The translations under genes were made by a program, and so were the position numbers. From positions 1-25,669 of the IMG/VR virus record IMGVR_UViG_3300027754_000391: DNA of 25,669 bases; one strand, written 5' to 3'. Source of the DNA: a virus. Shown piece by piece: positions 10,355 through 18,050 of this stretch. The first letter of the stretch is position 1; each line of letters starts with the position of its first letter. The notes under the pieces were generated by a model. That model saw only the letters and a list, made by a program, of their open reading frames with translations. It did not search any database and was not told where the DNA came from.

Positions 10355-12399
10355 TAAATTTTAACTAAGTCTACTGTTATTGCTGTTGGATCTGTCTCAT
10401 CAATTGTAATAATTGTGTTTCTGATTGTCTCAACAATACCCTTTTCTGATTCGATAGAAATGCGAATATATCCATCTGCCGAATCAACAGATAAAATATT
10501 AATGTCATAAATTTTAATTATGCCATTATCATAGTCGATATATCCAACATTATTATCTATAACCTGTCTTTCAGCATTTGAATCGTAATATATAGTTCTT
10601 AATGTTCCAACACGACCATCAATGATAGCGACAGCACTTGCGCCATAACCACTGCCACCAGAGATAGTTACAATAGCTCTAGTGTAGTCTGTTCCTCTTT
10701 TAATAATATTAATAGCTTGAACTCGACCATTCAGAATTACAGCTTCTGCTTCTGCACCAGATCCATCACCAGTAATTGTTACAGTTGGTGCAGTAAGATA
10801 GCCACTTCCAGCATCAGTTACCTGAATTGAATTAATACCAGAATATGATTGTGGAATTTCATCAAGTACTACTGTTCGTTGTACTCCATCCATATCATAA
10901 ACATTAAATGATGTAGATACAAGCTTGTTTGTGATTGTACCACGCTGTAATGGTGCATCATAATTAATCGTATAATTTTTACTTTGATTTAAAACTGGTA
11001 ATAATCTTTTCTGTAAACGGACAATAGTTTCAGAACCCACGATTGCATTTAAGTTTGAGCCGTCAATGTTGTCTTGTAATTTAGAAAGAATGAATCTTGC
11101 ACCAAACTTGTTTAAGTTAATATCTCTGTAACTAATAACTGAATTGCGAATATCAACTTTAATAGCATCAGCACTTACTGTTGTTTTTCTTGGATCATAT
11201 TTAACATAACTGTTTACCAATAGATACAAATATTTTGGATCAACAAGTTGCGTTTGAATGGCAACAATTGATTTTGGTTTTACGATATCGTCAATAATTC
11301 TTTTCTTTTCTGTCTCTGAAATATAATAGTCTTTTTTAGGTTTGATTGAAACAAAGACTTTACCATAAACAGGAGGAATTTCATCTTCACCACCCCAAAC
11401 AGAAATAGAATCTAGAGCTGGATAATTCTTCTGAATATAGGTTTCATAATCTTTAAATGTTACCAGTCTATTTTGTGTAGCAAATTGCGCCGCTGAACTT
11501 TGTTTAATTGAGTCAACTGTTTCTCTATCAGAACCTCCAGCTGCTGTGTTTGTAACAGTAACAGTAAAAGCACTATATCCATTTAATGTTGCTGTTGGTA
11601 TAATAGTATCAACACCATTAGCTAAAGAACCATTAGTTGTGAGGTAAGTCATTGTAACAATTGATCCATCATCAATCATTTTACCAATAACATCATCTCC
11701 AAAATAAATTTGAAATTTACCATTTCTATGTTCTTGTAAAAAATAAACTTGTGACTCAGCAGTAACATCTAAAATATCAGTTACTTGATTATAAACAACA
11801 GTTTGTGTATTTGATGCAGAAGGCTTAACAGAAATTTTAATTGTATTTGTATCAACATTAGCATCAGGAATAACAAACGACTGTTTTGGATTTGCTGAAT
11901 TATTTTGTGTATATTGATATGTTACCAGTTGTCCTTCATAGAATTCTATATCCTCAAAGAAGTAATTTTGACCACTTTTTGTAACAGTTACGTCATCTAA
12001 TAATACAAAATTGTAGGTAGAATTGTCAATTGCATTTGAACCAAAAGAAAATCCTCTTGGCATAGTAATACTATCTGCTGTTGTTGTGCCACTATTTAAA
12101 ACTACATTACAAGTAATTCTAGGCGCTGTAATAGAATAAGGAGTATATCCTAAAGTTTTTGCATGTGATACAACTGAATCTCTAAGAATGGCAGAATCTA
12201 AAAACGATTCGTTAGCTACCATGTTTAAATAGTATGCATTATAATGTGTATTGTAAGCTAAAACATCTAATAAAACACTAAGACCTGATCCCTCAAAGTT
12301 ATAGTCTGTGAATTGTGATTGTTGCTGTAAAAAAGACTTTAGGTTTTGTTTGATTGAATCAAAGTCTAATTCAGCAATTTCTAAACGGTTTGTTGCCAT
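10354..12399 (-). CDS. 6: Baseplate wedge protein gp6
   Basis: gp6 dimers form the inner ring that joins neighbouring wedges. The N-terminal region (IKQNLKSFLQQQSQFTDYNF, then EGSGLSVLLDVLAYNTHYNA, residues about 15-60) is a close match to T4 gp6 (IKQNLIEWLNGQNEFLDYDF; EGSRLNVLCDLLAYNTLYIQ). YFGDDVIGK and a VTFKDYETYIQKNYPALDSI block (about residues 330-355) match the J-like baseplate core. Its 681 residues compare with 660 in T4. The C-terminal third contains two GSGY...VTIxGxGSGA repeats (DNA about 10600-10830) also seen in neighbouring proteins. The start shares the A of the gp25 stop (TAATG), so the two genes are probably coupled. Confidence 0.93.
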   Translation of the reverse strand: MATNRLEIAELDFDSIKQNLKSFLQQQSQFTDYNFEGSGLSVLLDVLAYNTHYNAYYLNMVANESFLDSAILRDSVVSHAKTLGYTPYSITAPRITCNVVLNSGTTTADSITMPRGFSFGSNAIDNSTYNFVLLDDVTVTKSGQNYFFEDIEFYEGQLVTYQYTQNNSANPKQSFVIPDANVDTNTIKISVKPSASNTQTVVYNQVTDILDVTAESQVYFLQEHRNGKFQIYFGDDVIGKMIDDGSIVTMTYLTTNGSLANGVDTIIPTATLNGYSAFTVTVTNTAAGGSDRETVDSIKQSSAAQFATQNRLVTFKDYETYIQKNYPALDSISVWGGEDEIPPVYGKVFVSIKPKKDYYISETEKKRIIDDIVKPKSIVAIQTQLVDPKYLYLLVNSYVKYDPRKTTVSADAIKVDIRNSVISYRDINLNKFGARFILSKLQDNIDGSNLNAIVGSETIVRLQKRLLPVLNQSKNYTINYDAPLQRGTITNKLVSTSFNVYDMDGVQRTVVLDEIPQSYSGINSIQVTDAGSGYLTAPTVTITGDGSGAEAEAVILNGRVQAINIIKRGTDYTRAIVTISGGSGYGASAVAIIDGRVGTLRTIYYDSNAERQVIDNNVGYIDYDNGIIKIYDINILSVDSADGYIRISIESEKGIVETIRNTIITIDETDPTAITVDLVKI

Positions 12400-12803
12400 T
12401 ATCTTGCCCGTTCAAGGAAAAATTTAATTGTTACTGGATCTGTTCTGTTAATAATATAGAATTCAAGATTTATTTTATAACCATTGTTATCATAGTCTGG
12501 AATCAATTGTAGTTTTGAAGTTGAAACCCGAGGTTCAAAGTTACCAATAATTGTTTCCATCTCTCTTTGTATAGCCGCAGAAGACACATTGTCTAATGGT
12601 TCAAACAATAGTTTTTTGAGGTTACTGCCAATTTCTGGTTGAAATGGTTTTTCGTAGTGGCCAAGAGACATTAAATTCTTTAAAGAATTAATAACTGCAT
12701 ACTCAGCAACGTGTTTATTAATATCCTTTTTAATAGGATGTATCTTAAACGATAAGTCTAAGTCTCTATATTCTCTCGAAATGTTTGTATTTACATATGC
12801 CAT
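12399..12803 (-). CDS. 25: Baseplate wedge protein gp25
   Basis: This is a gpW/gp25-family protein of 134 residues, about the T4 length (132). It joins the gp6 core of the wedge and has lysozyme-like fold ancestry in T4 and in type VI secretion (TssE). The family signature is visible: the N-terminal DLDLSFKIHP, a helical middle with AVINSLKNLM, LLFEPLDNVSS, and the conserved NFEPRV (EPR at 90-92) followed by the alternating strands LQLIPDYDNNGYKINLEFYI. The ATG is preceded, with only four bases between, by a perfect TATAAATA motif that overlaps the previous gene's stop. No Shine-Dalgarno is visible. Confidence 0.95.
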   Translation of the reverse strand: MAYVNTNISREYRDLDLSFKIHPIKKDINKHVAEYAVINSLKNLMSLGHYEKPFQPEIGSNLKKLLFEPLDNVSSAAIQREMETIIGNFEPRVSTSKLQLIPDYDNNGYKINLEFYIINRTDPVTIKFFLERAR

Positions 12804-12807
12804 AGCT

Positions 12808-12815
12808 TATTTATA
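12808..12815 (-). promoter_or_regulatory. Late promoter TATAAATA upstream of gp25
   Basis: This is an exact copy of the T4 late-promoter consensus on the minus strand. It overlaps the TAA of the upstream structural gene and ends four bases before the gp25 ATG. The T4-type start point would fall within the initiation codon, so it either makes a leaderless gp25 message or mainly serves gp6 and later genes. Confidence 0.6.
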
Positions 12816-13674
12816 ACTTACTTTTGAGTTTATCTGTGCCAACAAAATTATCTATTAGATGTAAAGAAATCTTTGATAGACTATTAAACTTTGAAATCTG
12901 ATTGAACTTAGTCATAGTTTCCATAGATTTTCTAAAGAAGTTTATATCGTGATTATATCTGTCATTGATAAGATTATAGCAAGTTGTTACATCTGTCTGA
13001 ATTGTACTAATTTGAGTTGCCGATAAATTTGTTGTATAAGTGTAAGTTGGAGCATCTTCATTACCACCTACTTGGATAGTAATGCTATTCTTAATTCTTA
13101 ATGCACCATCATTAATCTTAATCACCAATACACCAATTTCATCACCAATAAACAGACTTGTAAATGCACCGAGTGCAGCTGATGCATCATTTTGACCATC
13201 ATATCTGCTTGTTAGTTGCATCATGTATTCACCAATTGCCAAACCACTATTAAAATCTGGAAATGATGCGCTGGTTGATGCAGTCACACCAGAAATATTA
13301 TTTGTATGTTTAACGAACAATTCAATAATTCCAGTAGTGTGTGTTGTAACAATTGGCGGATTTTCAGCATCACCAGTTGTTACATCATAACCAGCTATTA
13401 GTCCAGCTGTGGTTTTAATAGTTTCCAAACCAGTTACAGCATATGATGATGTGTACATTGTGTTGGCAGCATTTCTAATTTCTGTTGAAATTGATGCCAT
13501 TGGATTTTGAAAATATCCCCCAATATCATTATTTGCAACAGCATCGAATTGCCATTTTTTATACATCGATGGTTGTTTTTTAAGAGTTTTTCCAATGTCA
13601 CCATATGGATCTAAAGCTTGTTGAAACTTCTCGTTACTAAAATTTAATCCTAAATTATCTATAAGTCTTGGCAT
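12811..13674 (-). CDS. Conserved virion structural protein between PAAR and gp25 (287 aa)
   Basis: I do not recognise a named T4 homologue. The N-terminus (LDPYGDIGKTLKKQPSMYKK, then WQFDAVAN and YFQNPM) is polar with a short helix. The middle (about 80-210) is Thr/Val/Ile-rich and probably beta. LFVKHTNNISGVTAS, ALGAFTSLFIGDEIGVLVIK and NDGALRIKNSI suggest a beta-sandwich. The last 70 residues are helical and basic. It lies exactly between the spike tip and gp25 genes, a place where marine T4-like phages often carry an unassigned structural gene. A hub or central-disc role is inferred from that. A GAGGA Shine-Dalgarno lies four bases before the ATG, overlapping the end of the PAAR gene. Confidence 0.8.
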   Translation of the reverse strand: MPRLIDNLGLNFSNEKFQQALDPYGDIGKTLKKQPSMYKKWQFDAVANNDIGGYFQNPMASISTEIRNAANTMYTSSYAVTGLETIKTTAGLIAGYDVTTGDAENPPIVTTHTTGIIELFVKHTNNISGVTASTSASFPDFNSGLAIGEYMMQLTSRYDGQNDASAALGAFTSLFIGDEIGVLVIKINDGALRIKNSITIQVGGNEDAPTYTYTTNLSATQISTIQTDVTTCYNLINDRYNHDINFFRKSMETMTKFNQISKFNSLSKISLHLIDNFVGTDKLKSKL

Positions 13675-13681
13675 AGTATCC

Positions 13682-13954
13682 TCATAATGCTAAAGTTGTA
13701 AACGAACCTGTGACGATGTTATGTCCACAGGTCTCAAAATCACCCATATGTACGGCGGGGATGCCATTGAACAGTACCATTCCAGGAGATGGTATTGCAA
13801 ATCCTGGAAAAATAAATGGTCCGTGCGGGTGCGGCGATGACATAGAACCAGCAATCAAAGCTGGTCTTCCATTCGCAAGAATGTTTGGATGTGGGAATCC
13901 ATGAATTCCTCCACCCCAATTAACATCACCCATGCAAGCTATTGGTCCTGGCAT
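13682..13954 (-). CDS. 5.4: PAAR-motif spike tip protein (gp5.4-like)
   Basis: This small 90-residue protein caps and sharpens the gp5 needle that pierces the outer membrane. PAAR features are visible: an IACMGDVNWGGG start; histidines at 22, 42, 44, 69 and 78; and a C-terminal PAVHMGDFETCGHNIVTGS with Cys76. Several of these His/Cys residues are expected to bind a metal at the cone tip. It is rich in Pro and Gly throughout, as PAAR proteins are. It directly follows the spike gene, as T4 gp5.4 is linked to gp5. The start has only a weak GAAAG in the usual place. Confidence 0.93.
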   Translation of the reverse strand: MPGPIACMGDVNWGGGIHGFPHPNILANGRPALIAGSMSSPHPHGPFIFPGFAIPSPGMVLFNGIPAVHMGDFETCGHNIVTGSFTTLAL

Positions 13955-13963
13955 ATTATACTT

Positions 13964-16018
13964 TCATTGATTAATTAATTCTTCATTATCTTTAATTCCT
14001 ATACTAGCTAAAGGCGCAATTTTAGCTTGATTATCCGCATAGAAATTTTTCCATGAAGTTGTAATTCCATCTTTAATTATAGTTTTAACATCATCTAATG
14101 TAGAACCATTTTGTCTAGCTTCAAGAGCAGAATTAGCAACTTTATCGATAACATCATCTTTATTTTGAAACACCCATTCATCAGCAACTTTATTTGCGGA
14201 ATCAGCTAAATTTTCTTTACCATCTTCTGCTAAACCAGAAGCGCTTTCTCTGATTGCGGAAACATATCCATCATATGTATCTGATAAATTAGCTTTTACT
14301 TCATCTAAAATTCCAGTATTTTTAATACCTCTAGTGAATGCATCAGAAACACCTTTTGCACCAGAATTTACTACACCACTAACAGCTGCAGCAGCTTGAC
14401 CTGGAATCGCTTTTGCTTGATTCAACATAGTAGAACCAGTTGCAAAAACAGCTTGTGCAGCTGCAAATTTATCTTTTAGAGATGCATTTGGATCTGATAG
14501 TATATCAAATTTACCTTCTAAAACAGTCAAATTAGCTTTAAGTGGACCTGTTATATTATCAACAGAACCTTGCAATTGGTCTGAAATATTAGTTGATAAA
14601 CCACTCAACTGGTCTTGTATATTAGCAATCATTTCTTCAGCTTTACCGGTAATGTTTTCAACAACACTTGCTGCTTGATCCGCATCAACTAAATTAAAAA
14701 ATTCTTCATTAGTCAGTTCGTTTACATTATCGAGTTCACCAACATTACCTAAGTTAGCTTCAATTGAGCCTAAACTTTCAGAAAGTGTATCAGAAACATT
14801 TTCACCAATTGTCGAAACTTCATCGGCAAGATTTTCAACAGAGATATCTACACCACCCAATGGATCAATAGCGCCATCTATTAGACCATCATCAAAACCC
14901 TCTATGGGTTCAATTTCCACCCCAGCTGGATCAATACCTTCTGGGTCTAATCCAGGATCACCCCCAACAGGTGCACCAAGTAGATTAATTAATGATCCGT
15001 TAATGTTTGTAAGTCCAGTCGAACCCATAGTCAAAGCTGTAGTTCCAGTAATAGATGTTACGAGCATTCCACTAACTTTTGTCGTCAGTCCACTAACTGA
15101 TGTTTGTTGTGAAGTTAACCCTCCAACAGAAGTCTTAGTTGTTCCAGAAAGAGAAGCTGACATACCTTTTGCAGAGAATGAATCACTAGCATTTAAACTG
15201 ATAGTTTTAGCTTTAACACTAAAAGCACCATCTGCGGAAAATGATATATTCTTTTTAGATTTAAAACTAATATTACCATCAACCTCTACAGTCATATTGC
15301 CTTGTACATAAAGACTGTAGTTACCGCCAATTGTATCGTTTTTGTTTTTTACAATTTTAAAAGCGCCAGAACCATCTGCTTGCAATTCAATGTAACTACC
15401 TTCTCTATGATATAAATGAACTCTTTCTTTTTTAGGAGTATCATCAAATTCCATCGCATGACCAGATTCAGATTCATATACATTATTATATGGATATTTT
15501 GCAGCGTAAGTTGGATCTAATTCAAACGGTCCAAGCTTATTAGTTTTTTTAGTTTGAACAATTGTTTTACCAATACTGTCAGAATCATTTCGTGCAAGTC
15601 TTGATGTTGTTGGTTCATCCAAAACTCTAGGATAGTTTGTTGGATTCTCACCTGGTTTTACTGGCGCATTTTTTAATTGCGTTGTAGTTCTAGGGTCATT
15701 AAAACCTTGTTGTGGATTAGCTGCACTCAAAGGAATGCCAGGCAAAACACCCATCATAACTGGACTTTGAGCACTTTCTCCATCGATAAAGAAACCAACA
15801 ACCATATCACCTTCTTTTGGTGCATATGGATTAGTATTGTTTATCGGTGTCATTTGTTGTGACCAAGGAAGATGTTTTGTAGGCAAATCAGTTTTACTGG
15901 GAGAGTGCCACCCAACAATTCGAACTCTACATCTTCCTAATTTTAATGGATCTTGTCTATCTTCGACAACACCCATCCACCAAACAAAACCATTTAATCC
16001 AGCAAAATCTTTATTCAT
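13964..16018 (-). CDS. 5: Baseplate hub spike protein gp5, lysozyme-less
   Basis: gp5 trimers form the central needle below the tail tube. Residues about 8-100 are the OB-fold domain (GVVEDRQDPLKLGRCRVRIV; T4: GVVEDRMDPLKLGRVRVRVV). ESGHAMEFDDTP (about 184-195) begins the VgrG/gp5-style beta-helix. Residues about 205-350 carry short repeated strands (NISFKSKKNISFSADGAFSV and so on). The T4 lysozyme domain that sits between OB and helix is absent; only about 80 linker residues are there. After an acidic Gly/Pro/Asp linker, the last 300 residues are predicted helical, which T4 gp5 lacks. I chose ATG 16018 (684 aa), not the in-frame TTG at 16036. The ATG has AGGA eight bases upstream, lies just after the gp27-like stop, and gives the T4-like N-terminus. 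Confidence 0.92.
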   Translation of the reverse strand: MNKDFAGLNGFVWWMGVVEDRQDPLKLGRCRVRIVGWHSPSKTDLPTKHLPWSQQMTPINNTNPYAPKEGDMVVGFFIDGESAQSPVMMGVLPGIPLSAANPQQGFNDPRTTTQLKNAPVKPGENPTNYPRVLDEPTTSRLARNDSDSIGKTIVQTKKTNKLGPFELDPTYAAKYPYNNVYESESGHAMEFDDTPKKERVHLYHREGSYIELQADGSGAFKIVKNKNDTIGGNYSLYVQGNMTVEVDGNISFKSKKNISFSADGAFSVKAKTISLNASDSFSAKGMSASLSGTTKTSVGGLTSQQTSVSGLTTKVSGMLVTSITGTTALTMGSTGLTNINGSLINLLGAPVGGDPGLDPEGIDPAGVEIEPIEGFDDGLIDGAIDPLGGVDISVENLADEVSTIGENVSDTLSESLGSIEANLGNVGELDNVNELTNEEFFNLVDADQAASVVENITGKAEEMIANIQDQLSGLSTNISDQLQGSVDNITGPLKANLTVLEGKFDILSDPNASLKDKFAAAQAVFATGSTMLNQAKAIPGQAAAAVSGVVNSGAKGVSDAFTRGIKNTGILDEVKANLSDTYDGYVSAIRESASGLAEDGKENLADSANKVADEWVFQNKDDVIDKVANSALEARQNGSTLDDVKTIIKDGITTSWKNFYADNQAKIAPLASIGIKDNEELINQ

Positions 16019-16020
16019 AT

Positions 16021-17385
16021 TTAAAATCCTGTCCAATCTCCATAGTCTACTGACGCCTCTTTAAACTCAGGGTTAGCTGAAGGTGTATAAGGCATGTCAC
16101 TAGAATCTCTTGCCACTTCAAGAAGTGTTTCGTGTCTATCATATCTTATGATATGCCTTGTTCCAATAATAACATATTTACCATACAATGTTCTATCATA
16201 GTTATCACCACCAGAACAGAAACCACCATCATCATGTGTAGCACGATTAGGTATCTTTAAAAATAAACTAAAACCAGAACTAACAGCGAAATTACCAGGA
16301 AGTACTACACGAACTCTTTGTTGTAATAGATTCTTTAAAATAGCTTTACGTTGAAAAATAAAATTCTGTGTATCCTGTAAAGTATTAATAGAATTTGGAT
16401 CGTTCTTCTTTATATATTGACTGTATTTTTGACCTTCACTAAAGATAGATAATGTCTTTCTAGATCCATATGCCTCAAATGACAATTGATTATTCCTATT
16501 CAAAATACCACCTGGCAAATTTGGCGTATCATTACCATGACCCATTTTATCTTGTATATCAGAAAATGTAATATTTTTACTTTCTACTTTACGACAAATA
16601 GGATCGAATCCAATAAATTGACCAGCAGCAACACCAGATTGTGTAGAATCTATTAAATCATATTGTGATATAACTTTAACATCTCTTGCACCAGTTAATT
16701 CATCACCAACAGAATCGGTTATGTTTTTTGGATCAAAGTTAACTGTAAATAATTCTTCAGCTTGTGATAAAGTTGATAATGAAACAAAATTAAATCCGTT
16801 TCTATTTTGAAAAAATAGAAAATCTGGTACATATTTTTCATTTACAGCTCTTTTGGACATCCACTCTATAGCTTGTAGTGGTGTTATATTTGGAACAACA
16901 AAGTCTTTAATACCATATGAAAAATCATAAAATGATTTAGAAAAAGAACTATGTGGAATTTTCAATTTATCTTGCATAATTTTAAGTGCAATTTCGGTAT
17001 ATGTTCCATTATAAACTTGATTTAATGTTTGTTGTTCAGATAAAAAATATTCATCAGAAACAAAATGTAGGTTATACATCTCACTTGTTTGATTAATATT
17101 TTTTCTATCGGCAAGTTTGTATATTCTAAATGATTTTCTAAATCTCAATTCATCTTCATCTTTACCAATATCAATTTCTATAAACTCACTACCATCAAGA
17201 GATAGTTTACTAGCTAATCCGTTAGCATCAGTAATTAATATTTGACCAGAAATACAAGGTTGAAGAATCGAATCAAAAATGCTCAATTCTTCAAATATAC
17301 CTTGTATATTTAATTTGCCACCTTTTGTAACAATATTGAGTTCATTTATTTTAAACTCGGTGGTTTCTGAAATACTAAATGCCAT
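16021..17385 (-). CDS. 27: Baseplate hub protein, gp27-like (454 aa)
   Basis: gp27 is the trimeric torus that links the gp5 spike to the tube. The assignment rests on position directly before gp5 and on fold-type resemblance. The early block SGQILITDANGLASKLSLDG, then SEFIEIDI (about residues 45-72) parallels T4 gp27 [20 protein letters not shown], then IQISV. A later block with FVVPNITPLQAIEWMSKRAV (about 165-185) is typical of gpD/VgrG-like hub domains, where a second tube-like domain begins. The C-terminal GKYVIIGTRHIIRYDRHETL resembles the closing strand pair of that domain. It is about 60 residues longer than T4 gp27. The start follows the gp53 stop by two bases with no clear Shine-Dalgarno, suggesting coupling. 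In T4 gene 27 is in a separate hub cluster; here it lies in the wedge operon. Confidence 0.75.
   Translation of the reverse strand: MAFSISETTEFKINELNIVTKGGKLNIQGIFEELSIFDSILQPCISGQILITDANGLASKLSLDGSEFIEIDIGKDEDELRFRKSFRIYKLADRKNINQTSEMYNLHFVSDEYFLSEQQTLNQVYNGTYTEIALKIMQDKLKIPHSSFSKSFYDFSYGIKDFVVPNITPLQAIEWMSKRAVNEKYVPDFLFFQNRNGFNFVSLSTLSQAEELFTVNFDPKNITDSVGDELTGARDVKVISQYDLIDSTQSGVAAGQFIGFDPICRKVESKNITFSDIQDKMGHGNDTPNLPGGILNRNNQLSFEAYGSRKTLSIFSEGQKYSQYIKKNDPNSINTLQDTQNFIFQRKAILKNLLQQRVRVVLPGNFAVSSGFSLFLKIPNRATHDDGGFCSGGDNYDRTLYGKYVIIGTRHIIRYDRHETLLEVARDSSDMPYTPSANPEFKEASVDYGDWTGF
16027..16030 (-). promoter_or_regulatory. Ribosome binding site deciding the gp5 start
   Basis: AGGA on the minus strand, eight bases before ATG 16018 and inside the last codons of the gp27-like gene. 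A start at the upstream TTG (16036) would place this motif inside the coding region and leave the TTG without a site. Confidence 0.6.
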
Positions 17386-17387
17386 AA

Positions 17388-18044
17388 TTAATTAGTCGTA
17401 CCTGTTGTCGAAGAAAGTCTTTTTATTTCTTGATCCAAAGGATATATAAACTCTTTTTTTAGTAATTTGATTTTTCTTTTTTCTTCATTAGTATCAAATT
17501 CATAATCATAGTATGTTCTTGTTTCTTTGGTCAATTCAATAATGACAGAATTACCATCAGATAAATTTAATCCTGTTGTGTATATTGATGTATTTGCATA
17601 TGTGTTGGCATCTGTTTCTGTTTTATCAATTGTGATACCACCAGTTGATAGTGTTCTCGTTTGTAATATAAAATAATTTTTAATGTTACTTTTTGCCCAA
17701 GTAACACCAGTTTGCCCCAAAGAACTATTTGCATTCACAGAATATTTTTCTTCGATGAATTTAATTGTTGTTGCTTGATTCATTGGCCATTCCCATTGAG
17801 GATCAAGAATATCATTAATCAACAAAACAGCCCAATGTTTTTCCGGTGAATCATAAAACTTTGATGCTATGATTTCCGGAGTATCACTATCTTTTATATC
17901 ATATTGGTAATATGCAACTGAATTTTCTTTTAATGCAGCTTCGAATTTAAATCTAACTATGAGATTTGTTATTGTATCTAAACTTTTAGAATCAAGTTTA
18001 GGATAGTAAAATGTTTTTGGAAAATATCTAAAATATCTTGCCAT
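17388..18044 (-). CDS. 53: Baseplate wedge protein gp53
   Basis: gp53 binds between assembled wedges and triggers their joining around the hub. The family core is clear at about residues 5-85: FRYFPKTFYYPKLDS, VAYYQYDIKDSDTPEIIASK, FYDSPEKHWAVLLINDILDP, and QWEWPMN. This is the LysM-like segment of T4 gp53. At 218 residues it is slightly longer than T4's 196. The C-terminal half has an Ala/Asn/Thr-rich stretch and ends in a basic helix. A GGGAG lies eleven bases before the ATG, at the end of gp48. The gene follows gp48 by six bases. Confidence 0.92.
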   Translation of the reverse strand: MARYFRYFPKTFYYPKLDSKSLDTITNLIVRFKFEAALKENSVAYYQYDIKDSDTPEIIASKFYDSPEKHWAVLLINDILDPQWEWPMNQATTIKFIEEKYSVNANSSLGQTGVTWAKSNIKNYFILQTRTLSTGGITIDKTETDANTYANTSIYTTGLNLSDGNSVIIELTKETRTYYDYEFDTNEEKRKIKLLKKEFIYPLDQEIKRLSSTTGTTN

Positions 18045-18050
18045 GATTTA

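Noticed and set aside
14904-15311. Plus-strand 135-residue open frame inside gp5
   Set aside because: Antisense shadow of the gp5 repeat region, with no ribosome site and no domain.
16019-16036. TTG at 16036 as gp5 start
   Set aside because: The downstream ATG 16018 has AGGA at good spacing and aligns with the T4 gp5 N-terminus; the TTG has no site and would overlap the upstream gene.
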